A DNA stretch of 64,000 bases from Fomitopsis serialis. Taxonomy: Eukaryota > Basidiomycota > Agaricomycetes > Polyporales > Fomitopsidaceae. Each line of letters opens with the position of its first letter. The stretch's first letter is position 1. Made by a program: the position numbers and the translations under genes. Positions 11,391 to 22,951 of the stretch are shown piece after piece. The notes beneath the pieces are model-generated. The model made no database searches and was not told the DNA's origin. It saw only the letters and a list, made by a program, of their open reading frames with translations. The stretch lies in NCBI RefSeq assembly GCF_022376445.1, contig NW_025955022.1, positions 62,001 to 126,000 of the forward strand, read 5' to 3'.

Positions 11391-12513
11391 ATGGACTTGC
11401 AACTCAATGGCGTCCATGTCCTCGTAACAGGTCAGCATTCTCATCTCGTCGATTTCTTTTCTTACGACTATGACGAGACTGACAAACAGTGATAGGTGCT
11501 AGCGGCGGCATAGGCTTAGTGACCGCCCGCCTCTTCCTCAGTCAGTCACAGTCCACGCAGCGGGCGAGACGCTCCTCATCTGTCCTTTCTGCCCCATAGA
11601 ATGCGGAGCAAATGTGACCGCTCACTACAACAGCACGGCGGCGACCCTCGAACCTCTCCACCGCGAGTTCGGTCATACTCGCATTCAGACAGCCCAAGCG
11701 AACCTCAGCAGGGAGGACGACGTCCTGCGCATGTTCAACACGCTCAAAGACAGCCCGTTCGGCCCGGTACAGGTGCTGATCGCAAACCATGGATATTACC
11801 CGCCGGCGGACGTGCCCATCGCCGAGATGTCGCTCACGCAGTGGGAATCGACCTTCGCGTCCAACATGACGTCCACCTTCCTGGTCGTCAGGGAATACCT
11901 GAAACGACTGGCCCACGCGACGGACGAGCAGAAGGAAAAGGCGTCCATCGTCATCATAGGTAGTACTGCAGGGAAATATGGCGAGATCGGCCATGCCGAC
12001 TACTCCGCGACCAAAAGCGGTGCGTGTTGCTCGTTGGTTCCCGCGGTGATTGAGAACTTGAACGCTGATAATGTCTTTCCAGCTATGATGTACGGCTTCA
12101 CGATGTCGCTCAAGAATGAAATTGTTAAGATCGCCCCACGTGGGCGGGTCAATTGCATCGCTCCGGGTGAGTACATGATTGTCGCTTCGTATCGTTGACG
12201 TTGACTTCTAAATGACTGCAGGTTGGGTCAAAACGCCGATGGCCGAACATGCCCTCAAACAACCAGAGGTCATCTATCGTGCACTGGCGACGTAAGCCGT
12301 CTGCTTACCTATAGTCCATACCTGCCACATGACTGAGAGGTTTCCAACAGCACGCCACTCAAGAAAGTTGCTACTCCGGAGGACGTAGCATCCCAAGTCG
12401 TCTTCGTAGCCTCGACCGCTGTGTCTGGGCACGTCTCTGGCCAAGTCATCATGGTAGAGGGCGGGATGGAGGGCAGGCTGCTGAACAAACCCGAGGATAT
12501 CACGCAGTTCTGA
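11391..12513 (+). CDS. short-chain dehydrogenase/reductase (SDR)
   Basis: Six exons join in frame: 11391-11430, 11496-11540, 11600-12019, 12083-12166, 12222-12291 and 12351-12513, 822 nt for 273 residues, typical of classical SDRs. The Rossmann motif TGASGGIG is split by the first intron. LIANHG takes the place of the usual NNAG. The catalytic Ser is in GSTAGKYGEIG and the Tyr-x3-Lys pair in DYSATKSA. APGWVKTPM follows, and the C-terminus has the usual GQVIMVEGGM. It would oxidise or reduce an alcohol/ketone with NAD(P); the substrate cannot be told. No membrane or targeting signal is visible. The neighbours do not form an evident pathway. The family is secure, the role unknown. Confidence 0.92.
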
Positions 12514-12744
12514 GCTGCAAGACGCACTGCCCTGATCAATGATGGGAGCAGAAGCTGAAAGCAGCCGCACTTCACGACTTGTATCGGAGCTCGAGAGTCG
12601 GATGGGTATGTACTACTTGTCACCGAACCAACCCACCCAGCCCTGTTCGTGCAATCAATTACAGCAGTCACGAGGCTACGATGCAATGAGGTATATGAAG
12701 GCAGCTTAGGCTTGTGGCGGCATGACATCCAGTCATGGTAAACC

Positions 12745-13190
12745 ACTTGAAATAGGAGGTCCGCACAACCCGCCCGTTGGCAATCAGGCACTAGTATCCA
12801 ACCGCTTCGTCCTCAAGCATGCGAAACCGTATTATATTCAGCATTGTCGATATCGCTGGCTGTCGCAGCCCATCGCATCTGTTGGAACTCCAGCGGGCGG
12901 GTGTCCGACAGCAATATCCGGGTACTGACGTCCGAGGCAGGAACAGCCCGATTTTGACGGCGGAGTGACAGCAGTCAAATTCGTCGATCATGATCGAGAC
13001 TGAGCATTGAACGTGAACGCTCCGTCCAGCACTGGCAGTGGCGCGAAAAATACATGCACAGAAAGTGGCTCGGCTGGACATCGCTCTCGATTTGCGGACA
13101 TCATGCAGTCGCAGAGGTGTGCATAATGTGTACATGAACCAAGTGGTGAAATCCTGGTAGCGCCGATTGCGGCTGAATGGCAACTTCGAA
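12745..13190 (+). pseudogene. decayed partial copy of the 9606-10161 gene and its 3' flank
   Basis: The stretch from about 12750 reads CACAACCCGCCCGTTGG then GCACTAGTATCCAACCGCTTCGTCCTC, closely matching exon 3 of the hypothetical gene (about 9877-9930). The match then drops out and resumes around 12920-13150 with the parent's downstream flank near 10290-10480; shared words include ATCGTCGATCATGA versus TTCGTCGATCATGA, and ATACATGCAC. Most of the exon after the first 60 bp is missing, so it cannot code for the protein. It looks like an old segmental duplication with an internal deletion, placed just behind the SDR gene. Based on alignment by eye. Confidence 0.6.
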
Positions 13191-13559
13191 GGAGAAGAAG
13201 TTGCGCCTGGACTCCGAGTCGTGAGGAAGAAAAGTCAATATGAAGCACGGCCGTGGTAGGTACTTCGGCACACACAATGGTCAATGGACTATGAGATGAA
13301 TACGTGTGACTCAGCTCGTCCCATTTGAGGGCTTCGCGGCAGTATAAGTGTCAGCATTATGACTGATCAAACCACCGTGAGTCAGGAACTTGAAGTATCG
13401 GAAGCTCCAACGTTTTGACAACTTGGGAACGTACATACTGTTCTTCGGTTGCAAACCTTTGAGCTATAAAGTCTCAGACACGAAGCCGAGCAAGGCGAAC
13501 CAATCTAAGCGCTACGATGGTCCGATATCGACTGCAAGGCACGCGGAGCGCCTATCCCG

Positions 13560-14260
13560 ACTTTTCACCCATATCTGTCTGCACAACCATCTTCTCCCCC
13601 CGTCACGTCCCCGCCACACCCCTCACGTCCAAATCCGGCCGTCCACACGCGCCTCCTGTCATCCGCGCCACAACCCTGCCTAATCCGGTCCGTCTCCTGA
13701 AATGGCACCGATGGCGACCGCCCGCCACGTCTTCCTTCCTGCGCGTCCTGCGCCGCACCCCGTTCCTCCTCGCCACGTCGTCCGCACCCCGTCCACCAGC
13801 AGGCCCGAGGCGCAACCGCATCCCCGTTCTCGTCAGCCACCACACGTCGCGCACGTCTCCCGTCTCCCGTCGCCCTCCCCACACCCACATATGCCACTCT
13901 CCCTGCCTCTCACGCCGTCTTCGACCGTCCACTCCCTCCCATACCTGGCGTCTCTTCGTTCGCCTTCCCGTCAGTCTCACGTCCTCGCGCCCCGCCCGCC
14001 AGCAGCACGATGCGCGACTGCACCCCCGTCTCACACACTCCGCCGTCTCGTCAGATTCGGACCACACACCGCCACCTCGCGCAGGTCTCCCGTCGCCCTC
14101 CGCGCGCCGTCCGCGAGCCACGGTGCGCGGCGGCGTACACGTGACTACACGACCGTCCACGGGCGCCTTTTCCCGCCCGCCCTCCCGCCACGCGTGCCCA
14201 TCCCGCAGTCCCGCGTTCAACACCCCCTTCTCGTCTGTGCACACGCATGCCCTCGCGCGA
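13560..14260. repeat. long pyrimidine-biased (C/T-rich) tract
   Basis: About 700 bp in which the plus strand is overwhelmingly C with some T and A and very few G, full of words such as CCCGTC, CGCCCTCC and CACACC. Because TAA/TAG/TGA are rare here, overlapping frames stay open on both strands; none has a protein-like composition. It looks like expanded low-complexity DNA. Confidence 0.6.
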
Positions 14261-14418
14261 GAGGCCGCGCTTGGCCGTTTTGAATGATGGCGACGCGCGT
14301 AGGGACTGGCAGCGCGCATAGGGACGTGCGGGCACTGGCGGCGCGCGTACGTGCGGGCACTCTCGTCGCATCGTCATAGCCTGTCACCGACGCCTTGTCG
14401 CCCGCGAGTCCGCGACTC

Positions 14419-14443
14419 GCCACGCCACGCCACGCCACGCCAC
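14419..14443 (+). repeat. short tandem repeat (CCACG)n
   Basis: About five copies of the 5-bp unit CCACG, at the right edge of the pyrimidine-biased tract and directly before the tRNA-like fragment. Confidence 0.75.
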
Positions 14444-14463
14444 ACCGCCGCTCTCTTCTCTCA

Positions 14464-14528
14464 CTGCAAAACCCTGAAGTCCCTGGATCGAAACCAGGAG
14501 TTGCTAGATACTGTAACGGATAGTTTTT
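14464..14528 (+). pseudogene. 3'-half fragment of an initiator-tRNA-Met-like sequence
   Basis: CCTGG-ATCGAAA-CCAGG at 14482-14498 forms a 5-bp stem with a 7-nt loop whose AUCGAAA sequence is the hallmark T-arm of eukaryotic initiator tRNA-Met. Before it stands AAAACCCTGAAGTC, matching the 3' side of the anticodon arm plus variable loop; after it AGTTGCTA matches the 3' acceptor strand, and a T5 run at 14524-14528 resembles a Pol III terminator. The 5' half (D arm, 5' acceptor strand) is absent and the anticodon position reads CAA rather than CAT. I infer a truncated tRNA copy, not a functional gene. Confidence 0.5.
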
Positions 14529-15934
14529 CCCATTGCCCTTCCTGCGCACGGACCTTCCAGATGCGGGTAACAAAGTCTCAAGGTGAGCGAGCACAATGTT
14601 GTCTCTCCTTTTTTCCAAATCCTCCTGATAAGCTGGTATTCCCGGCTAAGGCTGATGCTCATTCAAGTTTGCAACGGGCAGAGAGATAATTGAGCAACTG
14701 GTATTCATGGCCGTGGCTGAAGCGCCCTCCGGGGACTTGACAACGGATTACTTGCTGTATAATAGCCTATCCTCGATTCGTATCCTATCGAGTGCTGAAC
14801 AAGCCGAAGTCCAATGCTGAAGTGTAGAAATTATCCTCTTTGAAATTTGAGGGGCACAGATGGGAAATGTCGGTTTCAAGTTGGCATGCGTGTACACCAT
14901 TTGGACACTACAGTATATCATGGGCCTCGATATTATGTGCTAATACCATACATTTAGAACGTATCCTCTGAAGATGGCCGTGAGAGGTATGTACAACATC
15001 GACACAGGCCTCGCTGACTTCAAGTACTGTAGTACTCGGGGAGGGCGAGTAGGGCCCGGAACGCCGGGCCGCTCCACGTTGGGAAGTAGCTTAAGTAATC
15101 TGGACCTACGTGCCACTGCCACCACAGTGCCACCAACTCTGAGTCGCAAGTCCGCCATCTATTCTCGGGTGCTCCCCATGCATAGTACACAGAGAATCTA
15201 CGTCCATCCACGTATAAATGCTTGATTTTTCGGCATGACCAAGGTATCGATGGCTTGTTTGATTGCTCGCCATCCAGACTACATTCAGACCTTAAGCACC
15301 CATTATCTTGCTGACGTCTGGCCACTACTCGCTACGTTCAAAGAAACCTCGTCCATCTATGGCGGTATCTTGGATTGATAGCAGATGCGGACCCTCGTTG
15401 GAGATCACGAGTTGTGAGCATGTCCCCTCCCTATATGCGCTCTTTCCTATACTGTCCCATATGCTTTCTCACAGTGATGATAGCCGGATATACCAGCACA
15501 GTGTCTTGTCCCAGCGCAGCATATCAGACGGTCCCTTCGTTGACCGTGGGCGATAGCTCGGTCTGGAGTTGTGATTGGACGCAATACACTTGCAGGCGCA
15601 TCGTTGAACGAGTGTGAATCTAGCACACCTGAAGAAGCACCGTCTGCTGTCATCGCACCTGCATATTTCACCCGACGCATCCTATATGGACACCTTCTTG
15701 GCTTCCTGCAAATTCTCATGATATCAAGACACTTCCCGTGGACGTCCTCGTTTCTGCTCTAGGTCGAAGGGAAGCCTTATGGGAGAATGCTTCGTGGTTG
15801 ACGTCTGACGTAAATCACTCGCTTTGAGTCCCCACCAGGTGTCTCGATGGCGTCTCTCTCCAACGACTGCTTTAAAACCTTCAGTGCCACTGCCATAGAT
15901 CCACATATCTCACCTGAGGTTAACGGAAACCATC

Positions 15935-18600
15935 ATGACCGTCTTCCCTCCAGTGGAAGCTGACATTATCATAGCCGGAGGTAAGACCGTGTCCATCATC
16001 GTGCTCGCCATGGACCTGATGACCCTCCTCAATCAGGTGGTACGACTGGTTGTGTTATTGCGGGTCGCCTTGCCGCAGCCGACCCATCTCTGCGCATCCT
16101 CATTCTAGAGGCTGGCCCGCCTACCCTCGAGGATTTGGCGCATGTACAACCAGCTCGTTACCTCAGTCATCTTCTACCGGGGAGCACGACGGTCAAGTTC
16201 AACGTGGGCAAGGAAAGCGCCGATCTCGGTGGACGTGCACCCATCGTACCCTGTGGACAGTGCCTCGGAGGAGGGTCCAGTGTCAACTGTGAGTACTATC
16301 CTACAACGTGGCCAATCCGATGTTGACCATTGCCATCTTCGGTGGTAGTCACCATGTACACACGCCCATCCCCGTCTGACTACGATGACTGGGAGACAAT
16401 GTACGGAAACGAGGGATGGAGCTCCCGCGAGCTTATCCCTCTTCTACAGAAGGTCAGACAACCTCTCAGCAAAGACCTCATGACTTAAATACGTGGCCTA
16501 TAGATGGAGACCTACCAAGTAGCGCCAGACAAGCCAACGCACGGATACGATGGTCCGCTGAAGATCTCCTACGGCGGCGTCTTCACCAGCGCGGGCAAAC
16601 AATTTCTCGAGGTCGCCGCGCAGTATGACAAGAGCAGAGGAACCACGGACGATCCCAGTGACATGATTGGAATCAATGCGTATGGTGTGAGTGTAATCAA
16701 ATCTACTTTGTGAACTTGGCCCTCACGCACGGTCATATGTAGCGGTGGCAAAAGTACGTCACACATAACGTCTCGTTTAGACGCCATGTCTGATAAATTC
16801 CTCGTAGGTATATTGACAAAGAGAAGGGACGCCGCTCCGACGTACCGCACAACTACATCTACAACCGTCAGCTGGACAACCTGGAGATCTTGACTGGCTA
16901 TCATGTGAAACGAGTAATATTCGAGTGCGCCCTCATATATACCATCTATCCCGTCCAACTCACACGTGGTTCAATCTTCACAGAGGTGAACGAGCCGCCG
17001 GCGTGGAATTTCTGCCAAATGCACGCTTCCGCCCGGAGGAAGAGCAAGCACCGCGGGTCGCCAGAGCTCGCAAGCTGGTCGTTCTATCTTCAGGCACGTT
17101 TGGATCGCCTGCCATACTTGAGCGCTCAGGCGTCGGCGATCGTCGTCGGCTGCAGCCGCTGGGGATCGACGTTGTCGTCGATCTTCCTGGCGTCGGAGAG
17201 AACTTCCAAGGTGATGTAGTTCTCGAGATCGGCACGATCTGGTATCTGATTGGTCTGATGGGCGCCGGCTCGCCCGTTCGTATAGACCACAATGTGATCT
17301 TCGCGCCGTATCTTGTAGACGATGACGCAGAGACGCTTGACGGAATCGTCCGCAACGACAAAGAGGAGATCGAAAGTACGTCACTACACACCACAACGAA
17401 GGTATGCTTCATCACTGACTAGCATCCGGGGATCCCTAGGATGGTCCGCTCAGTGGCTCAAGGATGGCTCTGGTCTCATGGCTCATAAGTAAGTTCCTAT
17501 CCATCATAGCAACGTCGCCCCTTTGCTAATGGGAAGCAGCGGTATCGACGCCGGCATTAAATTGCGGCCTTCTGTAGAAGATCTTGAGACCATCGGCCCC
17601 GAGTTCACCGAGCAGTGGCAGCGAGTATTTGCGGACGCCCCAGACAAGCCCGTCATGTGGGTGGGCACTCTCAGCATGTAAGCGTCCTGGTCCCGCTTCC
17701 GCTGAGCCGAGACCCCTTGTCGCCCTGCTCACTGTTCATAGGTTTGTTGGGGATCCGTCTAGTGTCCCAGCGAGAAAATATTCCAGTTTAACCTACTTCC
17801 TGGATTACCCGGAGTCCGTCGGACACGTGCACATCACCTCTGCTGAGGATGTGAATGCACCGCAAGACTTCGACCCCAAGTACATGAGCAAGTAAGTCTA
17901 TCCCGACACCCAGTAAATAACCGATGACTACAACAGTGCACTGACGATCGTCTCAGGCCTTCCGACATTGCGCTAATGCGCTGGGGCTACAAGTTCGGGC
18001 GAGAAATTGCGCGCAGGATGCCTTCATATCGCGGCGAATACGTCCCCGCTCATCCTGCGTTTTCGGAGGGTAGCCAGGCGGCGTGCAGTGGCGACGCCAA
18101 ACCTGCATCCATAGCGCAGGCAAACATCCAATACACGAAAGAAGATGATGGAGCGATAGATGATTATACGCGGAACGTCGTGGCGACAGCATGGCATAAT
18201 GTATGTCCACTCAGTCATTGCCGCTTGTTCTTCGATTAGAGAACTAAATCCGAATCTGTCGCTGTCTCTTAGCTGGGGACATGCGCCATGAAACCACGCG
18301 AACAGGACGGTGTCGTAGACTCTTCTCTGAACGTGTACGGAGTGTTGGGGCTCAAAGTCGCCGGTCAGTCGAACGGTGTTCGCTGCTCAGACGTTGAAGT
18401 GAACTAACCTCTTGCACGTCGAAGACATGTCCATTGCACCGTCCAACGTTTCATCTGTAAGTTTCCCCTAAACTTTGAGCTCGTCCGGAGGCCTGACAAG
18501 CACTCGTTTGTTTCAGAATACTTACTCCACTGCCGTGGTCATAGGAGAGAAGGCAGTAACAATCATCATGAAGGAGCTAGGCATGAAACGCCGAGGCTAG
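15935..18600 (+). CDS. alcohol (methanol) oxidase 1, GMC oxidoreductase
   Basis: FAD-dependent oxidation of short primary alcohols to aldehydes, producing H2O2. Fifteen exons join in frame to 1818 nt, 605 residues (exon starts 15935, 16037, 16349, 16504, 16743, 16808, 16984, 17286, 17440, 17540, 17742, 17957, 18273, 18425, 18517). Motifs: FAD loop ADIIIAGGGTTGCVIAGRLA near residue 10, GMC signature PCGQCLGGGSSVNFTMYTRP, second signature SSGTFGSPAILERSGVG, then GVGENFQDHNVIFAPYL, and the C-terminal WHNLGTCAMKPREQDG with the His of the active site. This set and the METYQVAP...GYDGP stretch mark the alcohol-oxidase branch rather than aryl-alcohol or glucose oxidases. It ends MKRRG: no PTS1, no signal peptide. 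Exon 5 is 11 nt. A paralogue runs off the right end of the window. Brown- and white-rot fungi use such enzymes to burn lignin-derived methanol. Confidence 0.93.
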
Positions 18601-18884
18601 CGTCGATGACCGTCGTCGTGAAAAGCTTTTGTGCCAACAAGACGTTGCCCAATGTCCTCTGAATCTATCATACCATACAAGCTCGGTCGGCGAAGATGCA
18701 TCATGTTTACTTGACGCCTTCATATACCAAACTGTTCGACTATCAATGAATTACTAGCATCAGACAAGTGCCATCAGACTGAGCGGTATGGCCAGTCAAG
18801 CGTTCGTTCACAAATCACCGTAGTGTTTTGGAGAATGAATGATTTATCGTAGGCGTAACAAAGGATAGTGTACAGTACATACGG

Positions 18885-21800
18885 TTAGAAAACAGTCATC
18901 GCACCCGGCGTCATCGGCAACGCTTCGATCGTATCGAGTTCGTTGCCCTGCTTCTCTATGTCACCTCCCTTCGTCATCGACAGTGATGTCTCCTCGATGG
19001 AACCAAGAGAACCCAACTTCTTCGATAGTTCCGACGCGATGTTGAAGACCTTGCTGACCTGTCCGTTTCGGCGCTTGGAGGGCACCACAAGGGACGCAGG
19101 GTGATACCCCAAACTACCAAGGTTGTCGGTAGAATCGGATGGCGTACGCACGGGGTCGTAAGATACAGCGGTGGCTGTCGTGGCATCCGATGCCTTTCTG
19201 TAGTCGCCAAACGGAGGTGGTGGCATGTCGGCCGGATCCTGCTCTTCGGCTGGCTCGATGACGATGGATGGCGAGGCAGCGGAGGCAGGTACAGGGGAAA
19301 GGGGGTCAACCTCTGCATAGCGTGTGTCGACGACGGGCAACTCCGCGTGAAGGTTGATATGTGCGTTGTCCGACTCGACGGATGGCGTGGACGTTTCGAA
19401 GACGACGGCGACGGGTTCCTCGTCAGCGGCGACTGCGGGCGCCTCAAGCGCAGCCTTGGACTTCTTGCTTGACCGCTTACCGCGGCGCATCTTTCTGAAT
19501 GCGCCACGCATCGGCTTGCCCGCGATCCGCTCCTCGTCCGTGGCCGTGGTCTTGCTCGCTCGCCAAGCGTGATACTTCTTACGAAGGACGTAATACGCGT
19601 ACTTGGTCTCGCCGGTGATGACGTCGGAGTAGGCTTGCCCAGAAAGGGCAACGCCTATCGAGCCTACAAACCAGAAGTACGGCTGGTGGAAGACGGTGAC
19701 GAGCAGGTAGGCGAGACCAAGGGAGAGCATCAAGTACCAAACGACGAGGTGGCCAACGTGCGTCGAACGGGAAATGAAGGACTCGGGACGCGCGAACTCA
19801 GATTTAGAGCGAGCGGAGGTACCCCAGTTGGTGATGTGCACCGTGAAGCAAGCAAACAGCTTCGACGGCAGCAATCCGAAGAAGTACTGCAATTATGTCA
19901 GCACTAGGAAGGAAGTAGACATGTAGGTTGCACCCACCATGAAGCCGTATATACCGAACAGGAATTGACGTGGATCGCGCAAGCAGATGACGCCATAGAT
20001 CGACTTGATGACAGCCACACCAAACATCGTCGCGAGCCAGATGAGGGGGCGAATCCAGCTCGTGGGGTTGTAGAGCATACGCATAACTGTTGCCGTCAAG
20101 ACGAACGGGTACAAGAACTGCTTGCTCGTCTCGACGGTCAGCCAGAATTTGTGGAATGCGAAGCTCTTCGGGAACCAGAATGCCTCTCGGAAGAATGACT
20201 TCGACCAACGCGTCTGCTGCTTGACCCAGCGGACATAACCAGCGGGCGTATCGGACTCGCACATTGCGAGATGGGTATAGCCCGTCTTGTGTCCGAGCGA
20301 CAAAATACGGTTGGACAGATGGCGGTCATCGCCGAAGGTGGTCTCCTTCCCGAGGAACGACTGGAGAATCCAGGGACCAAGCACGGAAATCAAATCCGAC
20401 GTCTTATAGAGACCAAGCTGAGCGCGACATGTCAGCGAGTCACAGGGTGCGATAGTGAGAATGACTTACAGGACCAGACAAACAGCCGACACAACCGAAT
20501 GCGCTCTGGCATGCGCGCTCGACATTGAACGCAAACCAGTAACGGATGGAAGACATGAGCGCGAGGAACGAATCCCCCTTGTTCCAGATCCGCACGTCGC
20601 CGGTGACGCCGGCAAGCCTCTCATCGCTGAACAGGAGGGCCATCATGTTCTTCACGGCATCGGGGTGAACATACGTGTCACTGTCGGTAGTGAGCATCGC
20701 GTCCTTGGTTCCGAGAGCGTATGCGCCGACGACGAAAGCGGTGAACATGGCGTGACGCTTGTGACCGTGGGGCCTGCGCTCACACGTTAGTCGGTGGCGG
20801 AGATCATACACGGCAGGACGTACTCTGAGAAGCAGATGGCCTTCCACTTCTTCCAGTTTTCCTCCTCTGCCTTCTTGTGGACGTAGTTCAACATGTAGTT
20901 CCAGGCGACCTCGTGTGCCTCGTCCTGACCAGGGCGGTGATCCTGGGTGAGCCACATCTTGAAGAACTCCCAACGAGTGAGAGGCTTGTGACCGAGGCTG
21001 TTGATGTGCTCCCAGTACTTCTCTTTGTACATGACGGAGAGCAACACGGGCAAGTGGACGATGAGGCGCTCCTCCTCAGGGAAGGCCTTGCCAAACGCGT
21101 TCGCCATGTCCATGTCAGGGCCGTCGTTTCCATCGACGACGCCGATGATGTGCTTGATCGGGTACTCTTGCGCGTGAAGCGACTTCAAGCACTGCAGGAG
21201 TGTAAGAACAGGCACACCTGAGGAATATAACATACGTACCGCGATCCAAGCCTCCTCATCTTCACGATATCCGACGACTGCGATGCTACACTCGGGAAGA
21301 GGAGCGGGTTCATGGGTGGGCAACTGGTCCTTCGCCGCCAAGCGCTCCGCGACACCCTTCACAAGAGGTGACTTCGCGGTCAGCTTGTTGACCCGCCGAC
21401 GGTTGTAAGATGCGGCGATGGTCTGCGTAATAAAATCTGGCAGCGGTGTCAGTGTGAGTTTGAGATACGGCTAGTAGGACGTACCGAGAATGAGGATGAG
21501 GCCGTACATGCCAAAGCTCCACGGCCCAACAGTGACGAGCTTCACGCCAAGGCCGTAACCGATGAGCAGACTGGAAACAACGCCCAGGCTGGCAACGACC
21601 TTGAACGTCGCCTGGAACCGGCGGATTTTCGGCTGCTGGCGCTGCACGATGTTGAATGGAGGCTCGACCCACGGATGCGTGACGGCCGACTCCAGCGCCT
21701 GTGCTTCCGCTAGCGGGAGTGTACCCGTCGAGGCGTTGGGCGCAATGCACTCAATCTCCGGGTCGACATACTCAAGCGCAGGGGGTACCTCTGGCGCAGG

Positions 21801-22951
21801 GCCGAGGCCAAGGTCATCATCATCGTCGCTTTCGGAGCTAGAGCTTGAACGCGACGAAGATGAGCTGCTGGAGTGACTGAGCGTCGGGCGAATGGGCGCC
21901 TCAGGAGGAGTGGGGCGGAAGTCGCGGCGCTCAGTGAGCGGGATGCGAGGCGACAACGCAGGCGAGCGAATGCGAGCGAAATCGATGTCATCCTGCATGC
22001 TCCTACCCAGCCTACTCGATGGGCGGGCCGTCCAAGAATTGACGAATGGAGTCTCCTCGCTCGGCCTAGATACGAGGTTGGGGGTGGAGGGCGAAGCCAG
22101 CGAGCTACGAGCTGGGATGAACGAGCCCATGGAAGAGCGCGGCGAGGGCAACGCAGACAATGACTGGGAGGAAGGTGACCGCGCCAAGGTACCGGAAGAG
22201 CGCCTCAGTCTGTCGGCCCAACGATCACTGCTCCCCTGACGTGCAAGAGTGGGCCGGGGAATCTGGAGGCGAGCGAAGTCCCTGGAGACGACGGGACGGG
22301 GTGCAATGGATTCCTCGTCGGCGGCGTAGGGGAGGTCAACTCCCTCGTCGATCGTCTCCACATGCGGGGGTTGCGCATCGTCTACCCGGAATGCATCGAG
22401 GCCAGACGGGCGGCGGGAGTAGATGAAGAGCGAGCCATCCGATCCAGAGGAGGCGTCTGAAGGTCTCCGGTCTCCCGACACCTGAGAGATGTCCGAGTCT
22501 TTGCGATCATCCGCAGGGCCGAGGACGACGGCAGCGTTGTCCGGGGCATCGCCAGACGAGCTACTGCCAGCGGACGAAGACTCGGAGTCTCTACGTTGCT
22601 CCTTGCTCAAGTCGAGCCACTTGGCCTGAAGGCGCGTGTGCCCAGCACTGTCCTTCATGGCTGTCTTCGAGGGCTGTGGTCGAAAGTCAGTTAGAGGTCG
22701 GTGCGAAAACTTATAAGTTGACTCACCTTGAGAGACAAGGGAACTGTCTTCGAAGAAAATTTAAAGCGCCGTGGCTTGGGCCCAGGGGTCAACAGGTGTG
22801 CGTCCTCCGTAGAGTACGGTGTCGAGACCCGAGACTCCGAAGGGGTGTTCGCGTCCGGTGTGCTTGACCGACTGTTCCCCAAAGCAAAGTAGGAAGCATC
22901 AGGGTACTTGACGTCTGCACCCTTGGTGCGGAACGACTTTGCAGCGGACAT
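18885..22951 (-). CDS. GT2 polysaccharide synthase, Cps1/hyaluronan-synthase-like
   Basis: Large integral-membrane processive glycosyltransferase of about 1,250 residues. The start is the ATG at 22951 (MSAAKSFRTK); the stop is at 18885. The first about 420 residues are Ser/Pro-rich and disordered. Two membrane segments follow near 21610-21480. The cytosolic GT2 domain has VVDGND, LTTDSDTY, CLSGPLGLYKTSDL, GDDRHLSNRILSLGHKTGY and VKQQTRWSKSFFREAFWFP. Further membrane helices and a charged 260-residue tail follow. The DSD, GDDR and QQTRW motifs are the catalytic set of hyaluronan/chitin/cellulose synthases. The exact forms match hyaluronan synthase and Cryptococcus Cps1 better than ordinary chitin synthases, which have QRRRW. 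Introns lie near 22680-22726, 21430-21482 and within 21240-19890. Product identity (hyaluronan, chitin-like or another glycan) cannot be told from sequence. It is convergent with alcohol oxidase 1. Confidence 0.85.

Larger units (their letters stand above)
13191..15934. other. gene-poor intergenic region
   Basis: About 2.7 kb between the decayed copy and alcohol oxidase 1. It holds the pyrimidine-biased tract, a short CCACG repeat and a tRNA-like fragment, each listed separately. 14700-15930 has average composition and shows no gene; its right end must contain the promoter of the oxidase gene starting at 15935. Confidence 0.55.

Noticed and set aside
13517..14319. Long overlapping open frames on both strands (up to 256 codons)
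   Set aside because: They coincide with the C/T-rich low-complexity tract where stop codons are rare; translations are Arg/Pro/Ser/His-biased with no domain.
14410..14535. Functional tRNA gene
   Set aside because: Only the 3' half can be folded; the 5' acceptor strand and D arm are missing and the anticodon position is altered.
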